From MFD09286-c1 sp963701015 (GTDB taxonomy: Bacteria > Bacteroidota > Bacteroidia > Bacteroidales > DTGW01): a stretch of 64,000 nt of DNA. Within the stretch, counting starts at the first letter, position 1. The number at the start of each line of letters is the position of its first letter. Below are positions 37,806 through 48,700 of the stretch, piece after piece. The stretch spans positions 4,278,001 to 4,342,000 of the forward strand of contig OY969556.1 of assembly GCA_963701015.1 (NCBI GenBank), given 5' to 3'. The position numbers and the translations under genes are program-made. The notes under the pieces were generated by a model, which was not told the origin of the DNA, searched no databases, and was given only the letters and a program-made list of their open reading frames with translations.

Positions 37806-40463
37806 TCACATTAGCACAATATTTACAATTTTTCCAGGAACTACAATTACTTTTTTAGGAGCCTTGCCTTCCAACCATTTTGTAGCATCTCTGTGCGACA
37901 ATGCTTCTGATTCAACAGCTTTCGCATCTAATTCTTTTGGCAATTCCATTTCAAAACGTCGTTTACCATTCACTGAAACTGCATAAACAACTGTATCTTC
38001 GATTAAATATTTCTGATTTACTTCTGGAAATTCTTCATAAGCTAATGTATTGTGATGCCCCAGAGTTTCCCATATTTCTTCAGCCAGATGTGGTGCATAA
38101 GGTGCAAGTATTTTTGCAAAAGCTTCACCGGTTTCTTTTGTAATTTTTTGTTTTTTAACACAAAGGTTTGTAAAAATCATCATTTGCGAAATCCCGGTGT
38201 TGAACCTTAAATTTTCAATATCCGAACTTACTTTTTCGATAGTTTTATGAAGAAGTTTCAAAACCTCAATATCTTCTTCACCTGTATAATAATTGGCTAT
38301 ATCATTAAATAGTTTACAGGCGCGGGAAAGAAATCCGAAAACACCTTTAACTCCACTTTCTGCCCAGGGCTTTGTAGCATCTAAAGGTCCGAGAAACATT
38401 TCATATAATCGCAACGAATCGGCACCATATTGATTTACCACATCATCAGGGTTCACCACATTCTTCAGCGATTTTGACATTTTTGCAACTATTTGCCTTA
38501 GTTCTTCACCGGTATTTTTATGAAAAAATTTATTCTCTTTTTCCTCAACCAAATCCGAAGGAACTTTTGCACCAGCTTCAGTTTCGTAAGCATAAGCCAG
38601 TATCATTCCCTGGTTGTATAATTTTTGAAAAGGCTCATCGGTTGAAACAATTCCCAGATCGAACATTACTTTGTGCCAAAAACGACTGTACAAAAGGTGT
38701 AGAACAGCGTGCTCAGCTCCGCCTATATATAAATCAACAGGCATCCAATAATTTTCAAGCACTTTTGCAAATGGTTCGTTTTCATTTTTCGGGTCGATGT
38801 AACGCAAAAAATACCAGCATGAACCAGCCCATTGCGGCATTGTGTTTGTTTCCCTTCTGCCTTTGCGTCCATTTGCATCAGTTACATTGAGCCATTCGTT
38901 TGAGTTTGCCAAAGGAGACTCACCATTCGCTCCCGGTTCATATTTTTCTAATACAGGAAGTTCGAGAGGAAGTTGATCATCGGGTATAACTGAAATTTCT
39001 CCATCTTCCCAATGAATTAATGGAAATGGCTCGCCCCAATAACGCTGACGGCTGAAAAGCCAATCCCGCATTTTATAGTTAATTTTTTCTGTTCCCTGTC
39101 CAGTTTCTTCTAACCATGCAATCATGGTTTGTATTCCCTTTTCTTTATTCAGGCCGTTTAAATTAATCCCTTTTTCAGGGTTTGCCGAGTTAATGTATTC
39201 GCCATCATCTGTCCAGCAAGCATTACCTGTTAATATTTTATTTCGTAAATCAACTTCAGCATTTTTCGGATCGAGGATGCAAATAACTGGTATTTCAAAT
39301 TTTACTGCAAATTCAAAATCGCGTGTATCATGCGCCGGAACAGCCATAATTGCACCTGTACCATAACCGGTAAGAACATAATCGGCAATATATACCGGAA
39401 TTTTATTTCCATTTACAGGGTTTATGGCGAATGAACCTGTGAAGACACCTGTTTTTTCTTTTGAAAGCTCCGTTCTGTCCAGCTCTGATTTTTTAGCTGC
39501 TTTTTGAATATAATCATTAACTAATGAAAGGTTTTCAATGGTAGTAATTTTTTTTACCATTGCATGTTCAGGCGCAATAACCATATAAGTTGCGCCGAAT
39601 AAGGTGTCGGGACGAGTAGTAAAAACCCTGATAGTTTCATTCAGTCCGTCAATTTTAAAGTCAACTTCAGCACCGGTTGAACGTCCAATCCAATTACGCT
39701 GCATATCTTTCACACCTTCCGGCCAATCTACATTTTCAAGACCCTGAATTAATCGTTCAGCATAATGTGGAATTCTCAACAACCATTGCTTAAGATTTTT
39801 GCGTACAACCTGATTGCCACATTTTTCATGGCTCCCATCCATTAATACTTCTTCATTGGCACAAACTATTTTGCAATGATTGCAATACCAAACTTGTGCA
39901 TTGGCATAATAAGCCAGGCGTTGATTGTTAATATATTCTTTTATTGCGCTTTTACCTTTTGCTTTAATATCTTCAGGAATTTGAAGTTCAGCAATTGGTC
40001 GGCCTTTTTGTAAGTCTTTATCAAACCAGGTGTTGAATAATTTTGCAAATATCCATTGTGTCCATTTAAAATAGCCAGGATCAGTTGTGTTAATTTCTCT
40101 ATCCCAATCGTAGCTTAACCCAAGCATTTTAATTTGCCGACGGAAATTATCACAATTTTTATTGGTAGTGATGGCAGGGTGTGTACCGGTTTGGATTGCA
40201 TACTGTTCCGCTGGTAATCCGAATGCATCCCAACCCATAGGATGCAATACATTAAAACCTTTCATCCTTTTGTATCGACTTACAATATCAGTTGCCGTAT
40301 AGCCTTCAGGATGTCCAACATGCAAGCCTGAACCGGAAGGGTAGGGGAACATATCAAGTACATAATATTTTGGCTTCGAAAAGTCTGTCGATGTCTTAAA
40401 AGTTTTATTCTTTTCCCAATATTCCTGCCACTTTGGCTCAATTTCCTTAAAGTTGTATTCCAT
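37806..40463 (-). CDS. leuS: Leucyl-tRNA synthetase
   Basis: An 885-residue class I synthetase. It has the HIGH-type motif FPYPSGSGLHVGHPEGYTA, the KMSKS motif as KMSKSLKNVVNPD, the editing domain (TTRPDTLFGATYMV, GTGAIMAVPAHDTRDFEFA), and zinc-type Cys/His region CNHCKIVCANEEV....HEKC. It charges tRNA-Leu. Confidence 0.98.
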   Translation of the reverse strand: MEYNFKEIEPKWQEYWEKNKTFKTSTDFSKPKYYVLDMFPYPSGSGLHVGHPEGYTATDIVSRYKRMKGFNVLHPMGWDAFGLPAEQYAIQTGTHPAITTNKNCDNFRRQIKMLGLSYDWDREINTTDPGYFKWTQWIFAKLFNTWFDKDLQKGRPIAELQIPEDIKAKGKSAIKEYINNQRLAYYANAQVWYCNHCKIVCANEEVLMDGSHEKCGNQVVRKNLKQWLLRIPHYAERLIQGLENVDWPEGVKDMQRNWIGRSTGAEVDFKIDGLNETIRVFTTRPDTLFGATYMVIAPEHAMVKKITTIENLSLVNDYIQKAAKKSELDRTELSKEKTGVFTGSFAINPVNGNKIPVYIADYVLTGYGTGAIMAVPAHDTRDFEFAVKFEIPVICILDPKNAEVDLRNKILTGNACWTDDGEYINSANPEKGINLNGLNKEKGIQTMIAWLEETGQGTEKINYKMRDWLFSRQRYWGEPFPLIHWEDGEISVIPDDQLPLELPVLEKYEPGANGESPLANSNEWLNVTDANGRKGRRETNTMPQWAGSCWYFLRYIDPKNENEPFAKVLENYWMPVDLYIGGAEHAVLHLLYSRFWHKVMFDLGIVSTDEPFQKLYNQGMILAYAYETEAGAKVPSDLVEEKENKFFHKNTGEELRQIVAKMSKSLKNVVNPDDVVNQYGADSLRLYEMFLGPLDATKPWAESGVKGVFGFLSRACKLFNDIANYYTGEEDIEVLKLLHKTIEKVSSDIENLRFNTGISQMMIFTNLCVKKQKITKETGEAFAKILAPYAPHLAEEIWETLGHHNTLAYEEFPEVNQKYLIEDTVVYAVSVNGKRRFEMELPKELDAKAVESEALSHRDATKWLEGKAPKKVIVVPGKIVNIVLM

Positions 40464-40482
40464 GTTTTAAATATCAAAGTGG

Positions 40483-40490
40483 CAAAAGTA
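40483..40490 (-). promoter_or_regulatory. Candidate -7 element of leuS
   Basis: TACTTTTG on the minus strand matches TAnnTTTG and lies 20 bases upstream of the leuS ATG. Confidence 0.4.
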
Positions 40491-40563
40491 AGAAAAGTTA
40501 AACAATTGCTTTGATTTTCAAATAAAGTAGATTAAGGAAATGATGAAAAGAGAAAGTAACCTG

Positions 40564-41586
40564 CTAATTCTGAAAAATTTGATTAGTTTCTTGATTCAAT
40601 TTAGAAATATTTTGGGTATTATTCATTTTAAGTAGATGATGGGCAATATCAAAATTCATAATAAAGCCAACAAAAATATTAAGGAATGGGAAGTCATGAA
40701 AACCTTGTTCAATGCCTATCCTATAAGTTAAAGCTTTTGATTTGTAGTCTAAATAATCTCGGATTAATAACGGACGGTCGCCATTATTTTTGTATCCATA
40801 GTAACCTCCGGTTTCAAATTTCATTTTAAAATTTCCGGCAATGAAACTTGCTCCTGCATTTCCCATAACTGCATCATTCTGGCGGAGCATTAATTGATTG
40901 GTTTGCCAGCAATAAAAACCTCCGGCAAAAAATAGTCTCATTCGTATCCAGGAATTTAATTTGAAATCTTTTCCAAATGACATATCGAAAAAATAACCTG
41001 GCGCATCAATATGACGTGCATCCCAATCGTTTTTCCCGGTAGTTGTTTTTATATTGAATCGAATTGCAATATCGGGCAGATACTGATTATCGCGTATAAT
41101 CTGAATTGTTGAATTCACATTAATATCGCCTGCAGAGGTTCCTTTCCCTGGCTCATGCCAGGCTGCATCTTCCGTTCGTCTCTCGATGCCCATATGATAA
41201 TGCTCAATAATTGCATTATTCATTTCAAGTGAAACAAAATCAGGTACAATTACTGAATTTAAGCGCATATATATGGTCTGATCATTTTCTCCACTTGCAT
41301 TATTACCAATTAAACGGGTTTCAAAATTACTAACCTCGTCAACATGTCCTTCATTGGCTTCGGGAACGGGTAAGGCATTTGGACCCATTTTACCCGGTGC
41401 ATCAATAATAAATTGTTTCCAACAACCCATTCCATCACAGATTGGAGCGTCTTTCGAAAATGAAACAGCCTGGTATTGACCTTTTAATAAATTATTTAAT
41501 TGAATGAAATAGAGAATAGTAACAATAAAAATAAATTTTAGAACAGACTTTTTCTTCAATTCACTATTGTTTGGAGATACGATCAT
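40564..41586 (-). CDS. Unrecognised secreted protein, probable outer-membrane barrel
   Basis: A 340-residue protein with an N-terminal hydrophobic signal (FIFIVTILYFIQLNNLLKGQ). A body rich in alternating aromatic and glycine residues follows (WIRMRLFFAGGFYCWQTNQL, FKMKFETGGYYGYKNNGDRP, LTYRIGIEQGFHDFPFLNIFVGFIMNFD), typical of beta-strands of outer-membrane barrels. I do not recognise a named family. It starts 6 bases after murF and is probably cotranscribed with it. Confidence 0.55.
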   Translation of the reverse strand: MIVSPNNSELKKKSVLKFIFIVTILYFIQLNNLLKGQYQAVSFSKDAPICDGMGCWKQFIIDAPGKMGPNALPVPEANEGHVDEVSNFETRLIGNNASGENDQTIYMRLNSVIVPDFVSLEMNNAIIEHYHMGIERRTEDAAWHEPGKGTSAGDINVNSTIQIIRDNQYLPDIAIRFNIKTTTGKNDWDARHIDAPGYFFDMSFGKDFKLNSWIRMRLFFAGGFYCWQTNQLMLRQNDAVMGNAGASFIAGNFKMKFETGGYYGYKNNGDRPLLIRDYLDYKSKALTYRIGIEQGFHDFPFLNIFVGFIMNFDIAHHLLKMNNTQNISKLNQETNQIFQN

Positions 41587-41591
41587 TAATA

Positions 41592-42902
41592 TTAAATCTT
41601 ATTTTGACTAAAAATTTCCGCTACTTTCTCAAGTTTTACACCTCTCGATCCTTTAATCAAGATTGAAGAATTTTGTATTGGAAATTTCAATAAATATTCT
41701 TTAAGTAAATCTGCACTATTAAAAGTTTTATACGGATTATTTATAATTTGAAAATCTTTTCCGACCAGATAAACAATATCGAAACTTAAGCTTTTAATCA
41801 ATTCAATTAATTTTGAATGTTCAACAAATGATTGATCACCAAGTTCAAACATTTCACCTAAAATTATTACTTTTTTTAAATCAGATTTATTTTGATTAAA
41901 ATTCATCAATGCAACTTCCATACTCGATGGATTTGCATTATAAAAATCAAAAATAATATTATTGTTGCCTGATTTAATAAATTGTGATCTATTGTTTGAA
42001 GGTTGGTAATTTGCTATTGCATCGGCAATTTTTTCTGGTGAGATATTAAAATGTAATCCAATACAACATGCTGCAAGTGTATTTTCGAAATTATAATCAC
42101 CAACAAGTTTTGTAGAAACTTCATGACTTTTTAGGGAACTACTTTTAAAACTGAATTTTAAATATAAATTTGAATCTAGTATTTTACCCTGACATACGCA
42201 ATATTTTCCTTTTCCAAAATCCAATTTAAAACATTTGGCATTTTCAGTTTCATTTATTAAAATTGAATTATCTGAATTATAAAATATAGTACCATTCGTT
42301 TTATCAAGATATTTATACAATTCAGTTTTAGCTTTAATTACACCTTCAAAAGATCCAAAGCCCTCCAAATGAGCTTTTCCAATATTGGTTATTAAACCAA
42401 AATCTGGTTCCGCAATTTCACATAAAAAGCCAATTTCACCAATATGATTCGCACCCATTTCTATTATCCCAATTTCAGTAGAATTGTTCATAGAAAGAAG
42501 TGTAAGAGGAACTCCGATGTGATTGTTTAAATTACCTGGAGTAGCTATAATATTAAATTTTTTGCTAAGCACTGCAGCAAGCAACTCTTTTGTTGTAGTT
42601 TTACCATTAGTACCGGTTATTGCAATTATTTTAGCTTTAGTTTGTTTCCTGTGGTAATTGGCCAATTTTTGTAAAGTTTCTAATACATTATGAACTAATA
42701 TATAATTATCACCTTTTTTAAACTCCTCTTCATCAATAATGGCAAATGCGGCACCTTGTAGAATTGCTGAACTTGCATATTCATTACCATTAAATTTATC
42801 ACCTTTTAAAGCAAAGAATAAACAATCTTCCGAAATATTCCTGCTATCCGTACAGATTACGGGATGCTTTACAAAGATTTCATAAATATCTTGTACTTTC
42901 AC
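41592..42902 (-). CDS. murF: UDP-N-acetylmuramoyl-tripeptide--D-alanyl-D-alanine ligase
   Basis: A 436-residue Mur ligase. It has the ATP-binding motif IIAITGTNGKTTTKELLAAVL, IGIIEMGANHIGEI, and the C-terminal IILGEMFELGD....ILIKGSRGVKLEKV. It adds D-Ala-D-Ala to the peptidoglycan precursor in the cytoplasm. It lies downstream of gldJ, an order seen in other gliding Bacteroidota, but a terminator (42922-42949) separates the two. Confidence 0.95.
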   Translation of the reverse strand: MKVQDIYEIFVKHPVICTDSRNISEDCLFFALKGDKFNGNEYASSAILQGAAFAIIDEEEFKKGDNYILVHNVLETLQKLANYHRKQTKAKIIAITGTNGKTTTKELLAAVLSKKFNIIATPGNLNNHIGVPLTLLSMNNSTEIGIIEMGANHIGEIGFLCEIAEPDFGLITNIGKAHLEGFGSFEGVIKAKTELYKYLDKTNGTIFYNSDNSILINETENAKCFKLDFGKGKYCVCQGKILDSNLYLKFSFKSSSLKSHEVSTKLVGDYNFENTLAACCIGLHFNISPEKIADAIANYQPSNNRSQFIKSGNNNIIFDFYNANPSSMEVALMNFNQNKSDLKKVIILGEMFELGDQSFVEHSKLIELIKSLSFDIVYLVGKDFQIINNPYKTFNSADLLKEYLLKFPIQNSSILIKGSRGVKLEKVAEIFSQNKI

Positions 42903-42921
42903 TTATTAATAAATTTAAAAA

Positions 42922-42949
42922 TAAAAAAACCCCATTTAAAAATGAGGTT
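42922..42949 (-). terminator. Terminator between gldJ and murF
   Basis: On the minus strand AACCTCATT pairs with AATGGGGTT (one G-U) and is followed by a run of seven T. It lies about 25 bases past the gldJ stop, so read-through into murF is at best partial. Confidence 0.75.
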
Positions 42950-42974
42950 CTTTATATTATAATTTACACAAATA

Positions 42975-44447
42975 TCAATTTCCTTTAGGACTGCCAACAC
43001 GTGTCATAGCACAACGGAAGCCTAAATCGTCGCGTGTTCCGCTTTCATCTAAAAACCTTCTGGTTCCAGGGCTTAACCAATAAGCTCTATCTCTCCAAGA
43101 ACCACCTTTATATACTCTTACATGATCAGTAATTAATGATGACATATCATTTTGTCCTTCGGCATACATACGGGAAGTTCCACCTTTCTTTTCAGTATCA
43201 GAATAATCTAAAACTGATTTATCATCTCCATCATCATAATTTCTGTAATCTGCCTTTGTATAATTTCTACGACCAGCAGTATGTTCAGGGGTTACATCCT
43301 GAAATTTAATTCTTCCTAAACTATCTTTTGGAGCCAAATTTCCTTCTTCATCTTTTACAGGTTCTTGAAAAACATTACCACGAAATGGGCTAAATTCATC
43401 TTCATCTTCACTAGTTAATGGCCTGTAAACATCCATTACCCATTCGCTTACATTACCTGCCATACAATACAATCCATAATCATTTGGCCAATACGATTTT
43501 ACCGGAGCAGTAACATCAGCATTATCATTTAAGTCGCCTGCAGTACCCATATAGTCGCCACGGCCTCTAACAAAATTTGCACGCATTTTACCGCGGTATT
43601 TTGATTCGCTATTACGCAATGTGTGCCCACTCCAAGGATATAAGCGGCGTTCATAAATTCTTTCGTCAAAGCTGTTACCTATTAAAGAAAATGCTGCAAA
43701 TTCCCATTCAGCTTCAGTTGGAAGTCTGTATTTTGGAAGCAATAAACCATCTTCTAATTTTATCGTTCTATCGGTACCCATTGGGGTAGTTTTATTTTTA
43801 TCAGGAGTTCCAGTGTATTGACCTGCTAAATAAGCATCTGTGTTAAAGTTTTCAGCACCAGCCTGATTTGGGTCCATTTTAAGGTAACCATTATTTACCA
43901 AAATCATTTCGTTTACACGGTCGGTTCTCCAAGCACAATAGTCATTTGCCTGCAACCAGTTTACTCCAACTACAGGATATTCATTATAGGCTGGATGCCT
44001 GAAATAATATTCAACGTAAGGTTCGTTGTAAGCCATTTTTTCACGCCAGACCAATGTGTCAGGTAAAGCTTTTCTGTAAACAGCTGGGAATTCAGAAAAA
44101 ACTCTGTTAATCCAGAATAGATATTCACGGTAATCAACATTTCTGACTTCGGTTTCATCCATATAAAATGAAGGAACCGTAACCCTTCTTGGTTGGTTGT
44201 TCCAATCCCAGGTAACATCTTGTTCAACACGCCCCATTGTAAATGTACCACCTTCAATAAAAACCAATCCCGGACCGGTCTGTTGCTGGTAATCTGTTAC
44301 AACTTCAAAACCGCCATTAGTAGCGCTATTATAGTCCCAACCTGTGGTAGATGATGTGTTTCCTGTCTTTGAGATATCATTATTACTGCATGATACCAAA
44401 ACTAACCCGCACACAATCATTAACGAAATAACATATTTGATTTTCAT
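42975..44447 (-). CDS. gldJ: Gliding motility lipoprotein GldJ
   Basis: A 490-residue lipoprotein (signal LMIVCGLVLVSCSN, lipidated Cys about 20) with a formylglycine-generating-enzyme-like fold. Features are FIEGGTFTMGRVEQDVTWDWNNQPRRVTVPSFYMDETEVRN, YPVVGVNWLQANDYCAWRT, YRLPTEAEWEFAA, GNVSEWVMDVY and GGSWRDRAYWLSPGTRRFLDE....GFRCAM. In gliding bacteria GldJ is needed for the motility machinery and for stability of GldK. It is not expected to be an active sulfatase-modifying enzyme. Confidence 0.92.
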   Translation of the reverse strand: MKIKYVISLMIVCGLVLVSCSNNDISKTGNTSSTTGWDYNSATNGGFEVVTDYQQQTGPGLVFIEGGTFTMGRVEQDVTWDWNNQPRRVTVPSFYMDETEVRNVDYREYLFWINRVFSEFPAVYRKALPDTLVWREKMAYNEPYVEYYFRHPAYNEYPVVGVNWLQANDYCAWRTDRVNEMILVNNGYLKMDPNQAGAENFNTDAYLAGQYTGTPDKNKTTPMGTDRTIKLEDGLLLPKYRLPTEAEWEFAAFSLIGNSFDERIYERRLYPWSGHTLRNSESKYRGKMRANFVRGRGDYMGTAGDLNDNADVTAPVKSYWPNDYGLYCMAGNVSEWVMDVYRPLTSEDEDEFSPFRGNVFQEPVKDEEGNLAPKDSLGRIKFQDVTPEHTAGRRNYTKADYRNYDDGDDKSVLDYSDTEKKGGTSRMYAEGQNDMSSLITDHVRVYKGGSWRDRAYWLSPGTRRFLDESGTRDDLGFRCAMTRVGSPKGN

Positions 44448-44524
44448 ATGCTGTTTGATAATTTTAAATTCAAATATAATAAAATTTTGAACACGTTTGC
44501 AAATCTATAAAAAATAAAAACATC

Positions 44525-45490
44525 TTATTGAACATTTGGAATATTATCCGGACATTTTATTGGAGCAAATCTTTTACTTTTTGGATTTTTACGCAAAAAT
44601 TTAATAATAGTTATCTCATGTGCTCCGGTAAATGGCTGATAATTATTCAATGATGGTACCTGATAGTCATAGCTGTAATAAAAATTTATATTAGCTAACG
44701 AAATTCCAGCCGAAAATATTATTGAATTGAGTTGAATTGGCAAATTATTTCTTAGCCAAATGCCAACTGATAAATTATCTTTTTCAAAATTTGTTCCAAT
44801 ATCTACAAAAGTTGACAATCCCTGTGAAACAGCCATAATTGCAGGAGAAGCAGTTAATCCACCATTACTATTTATTCTATCATTTGTTAATTTAAAATCA
44901 CGTGAATAATAAAATGAGAATAAAAATGGAGTAGACACAAAATTGTTGCTTAATTTAATAAAACCTGAATTTAAATGATAGATTGAAAATCCGATTTCTG
45001 AAAATCTGGAAATTCCTAAAATACCAGCACCAAAATCGGGATTAATAGCAGATGTTGAAGTTAGCAGTTCATTATTGGTCGCAGAATTAAATTGCCTGAA
45101 ATTTGTCCCATACGATTGCAATGAAGCTTGAAGTCCTGTTTGAACTGTTAAATTTCGCATAACTTTAAAGCGATAACTGTACATGAAATCTACATTTGTA
45201 GAGGTAATTGTCCCACTTGCCATATTATCGCGTGTAAAGTTGAGGCCGAGCCCGCTGTGTATTTTATCATAAAACTGATCGTAACTTCCCTGGTAGGTAA
45301 TAAATGCATTTCCTAAAGCAGGCCATTGATTCCGATAATGCAAACACAATCTTGGATCGTTTGCTGAACCTGTATTTGCTGGGTTCATGGCTATGGTGTT
45401 TAAAAAAAAATGCGAAAAAACCTGATCTTGGGCTTTGATTTGCATCAAAACCAGTATATTTAAAATAATAATTATGCTTAAATATTTCAT
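44525..45490 (-). CDS. PorP/SprF-family outer-membrane protein of the type IX system
   Basis: A 321-residue barrel protein with signal peptide (ending IKAQ). It has the PorP/SprF start QVFSHFFLNTIAMNPANTGSANDPRLCLHYRNQWPALGNAFITYQGSYDQ. Family members anchor or help surface proteins to the T9SS, often as partners of adhesins. Here it precedes gldJ by 77 bases and is divergent from porU. Confidence 0.88.
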   Translation of the reverse strand: MKYLSIIIILNILVLMQIKAQDQVFSHFFLNTIAMNPANTGSANDPRLCLHYRNQWPALGNAFITYQGSYDQFYDKIHSGLGLNFTRDNMASGTITSTNVDFMYSYRFKVMRNLTVQTGLQASLQSYGTNFRQFNSATNNELLTSTSAINPDFGAGILGISRFSEIGFSIYHLNSGFIKLSNNFVSTPFLFSFYYSRDFKLTNDRINSNGGLTASPAIMAVSQGLSTFVDIGTNFEKDNLSVGIWLRNNLPIQLNSIIFSAGISLANINFYYSYDYQVPSLNNYQPFTGAHEITIIKFLRKNPKSKRFAPIKCPDNIPNVQ

Positions 45491-45707
45491 CCTTTTCTAC
45501 TTAATAAATAGATATTGATGTTAGGTTCCAATTGTAACATTTTTTCAAATATGTGAATATCAAATACTGACGCATCATAAAACGATAATAATAAAACGAA
45601 ATTATAAAATGTGTTAACAATAATATCTTGAGTTGTCCGTTTTTTTGTTATTTGGATCAAAATTATAACCAATTAAATTATTATTTTGCGGAACTAAAAT
45701 AGAATTA

Positions 45708-48700
45708 ATGCGAATATTAATATTAATATGCTTTTTGAATTTGTTTATTTTGAGGCTTTCTGGACAGGATAATGTTTACCAAAGAACTGTTTTGTGGAAA
45801 AGTAATATAAAAATATCAAACAGTATTGAAAAATTGTACTTTGCCGGAGCTTATTATCCCGATTCAGCAACTAAATTACCTTATTATCAAGAAATTATTG
45901 AAAATGGAGGCATGATAAATGTTTCTATTTCTGACGTTCAAACAGAACCTTTCGACTCTATTGAATTGATTAATATTGGAAGAAAAGAATTAATTCCTGA
46001 TTCAATAGTTCTAAAACAAATAATACGTCCATTTAGAAAAAGATTTGAATTATTTGTTTCTCTTATACCATTGTATTATGATACTTTACAGCATAAGGTT
46101 TTAAAAATTAAATCGTTTAAATTTTTAATTAATAAAAAGCCTTTGTCTTTAGCCAAATCGGAAACTTTAACTTCTACAACTTATGCTGCACATTCAATTT
46201 TGGCAAGTGGGAAATGGTATAAATTTAAATTAAGCCAGGATGGCGTAGTTAGCAAAGATGGAATTTACAAATTAAATTATACTGATATAAAAGCAATGGG
46301 TTTTAGTTCCCCTTCAACTGTCAGAATTTTTGGGAATGGTGGTGGTATGCTGGCGAAAAATGCCGCTATGCCTCGCATTGATGATCTTAGTGAGGTGTCT
46401 GTGGAATACTTTAGTGACCATCTTATATTTTATGGACAAGGTCCAAATGTTTGGACTTACGACAGTATTAACAAAATTTTTAAACATCAACAAAATAAAT
46501 TTTCAAATTATACCTATTATTATATTACCGATTTAAAAGGCACGTTGAAGACTATTAATACTATTGCAACACCGGAAAATGGTTCTCAGGTTGAGGTTAA
46601 TACATTTGATGCTTATCAGTATAATGAACCTGATATTGTTAATTTGCTTCGTTCCGGAGCTGAATGGTATAGTGAACCCATTTCAAATGGGAATAGTTAT
46701 CTATATAACTTTAATTTCCCAAATACTGATATTTCAAGTTCTGCAAAATTTTATTACGATGTAATTGGTGGTTCAGTTAATACTTCCTATTTCTCATTTG
46801 TTGTTGCAGGTAAAAGTTTTAATTCAAAAAATATTTCGTCAATAGGCAGTTATGGAAATACTGATGGACCTGTTGCAAGTGATGTTAATGGAATAATTAG
46901 TTTTACTCCACAAAGTGACAATACATCGGTCAACGCTACATTTAACAACAGTCTTTCTTCAGATGGTTTGGCACTTGGATATATCAACTATTTTGGTATT
47001 AATTTACGTTGTAAATTGGTGATAAATAGTCAACAATTGTTGTTTCGCGATTTACAATCAGTTAAAGCAGGGCAGGTTGCTGAGTTTAATATTACCAATG
47101 CCAATTCTAATTTTGAAGTATGGGATATTACAAATGTTTGCAATCCACAAAAAATGACCACTGTGTTAAACGGAACTACAATTTCATTCAAAACAAAGTC
47201 CGATTCACTTAAACAATATATTGTTTTTAATAATTCTGCATTTCCTTATACAGTAGATATAAAAGGTGAAGGAACAGGCTTTATTCAGAACCAGGATATT
47301 CATGGAAGTTCGGTACCTGACATGATTATAGTGGCACCAACAGATACAGGTATTCAATCGCAGGCGCAACGCCTTGCTAATTGGAGAGAGCAACAAGACG
47401 GGTTAAAAGTTATGGTTGTAAATATCAACCAGGTGTATAACGAATTTTCTGGTGGAAGAAAAGATGTAACTGCAATTCGCGATATGGTGAAAATGTTTTA
47501 CGATCGCTCAACAGGATTAGGGAATGAATTAAAATATTTGTTGTTATTTGGTGATGGCACATTTGACAATAAAGACGAACATACCGGAAATGGGAATTTA
47601 ATACCTACTTATGAATCCGCAGAATCTCTTAATGCAGGGAATTCATATGTTACAGATGATTATTTTGGATGGATGACTGATAATTCCAATGATGGAGATA
47701 ATATGCTTGAAATTGGAATTGGAAGAATTCCTGCTCAGGATAGTTCCGAAGCCAGAATTGTGGTGGATAAGTTAATCAATTACGATTCAAAAGCAGGCTT
47801 TGGCGACTGGAGAAATAAAATAACAATGGTAGCCGATGATGGCAGTTCAAATAATGGTGATAAATATTTTGAAGAAGAAGCTGAAAAACAGAGTAATATA
47901 GTAGCAGCGTATAATCCAACTTTTATTTTAAATAAGATTTATCTTGACGCTTTTCCTATAGTGGAGTCTGCTTTAGGAATAACTTATCCTGACGTAAATA
48001 CAAATTATGATAAAGCAATTAATTTGGGTACTTTACTTATTAATTATACCGGGCATAGCAACGAAAACCAATTGTCACATGCGGCCATCAGCAGCCAAAC
48101 CGATATACAAAGCTGGCAAAATAAAAACAGGTATTTCTTATTTTTTACAGCCTCGTGTGAATATAGCCGTTTCGACGATTTGCAGAATGGGACAAATGCT
48201 TCGTTCGATAATTCTGATGTCCAGGATTGGAATAATGTATCATCTTCAGGTGAAAATATTCTTTTACGTGAGGAGGCAGGTGGAATAGGTTTATTTTCTA
48301 CCACCAGAGTTGTTGATGAAGGAGGAAATTCAGATTTGAATGAGGCGTTTTATAACTATATATTTACAAAAGATTCTAATAATAATTTTTATCGTTTGGG
48401 TGATGTAAATATGCTTTCAAAGAATCAAATTTTAAGCGCGTCTTGGAACACTAACAGGTTAAATTTTGCACTTTTAGGCGATCCGTCAATGATTCTTGCA
48501 TATCCAAAAGATACCAATATAATTACCGATTCCATTAATAACAAACCAATTAATGAATTAGATACTTTAAATGCACTTGGGTTTGCAAATGTTACGGGTC
48601 ATATCGAAAATAATACCAAGTTTAATGGAATTGTGAATGTTTCTGTTTACGATAAAGTTTATAAACGTACAACCTTAGGAAATTTAGGAAACGAGCTTTT

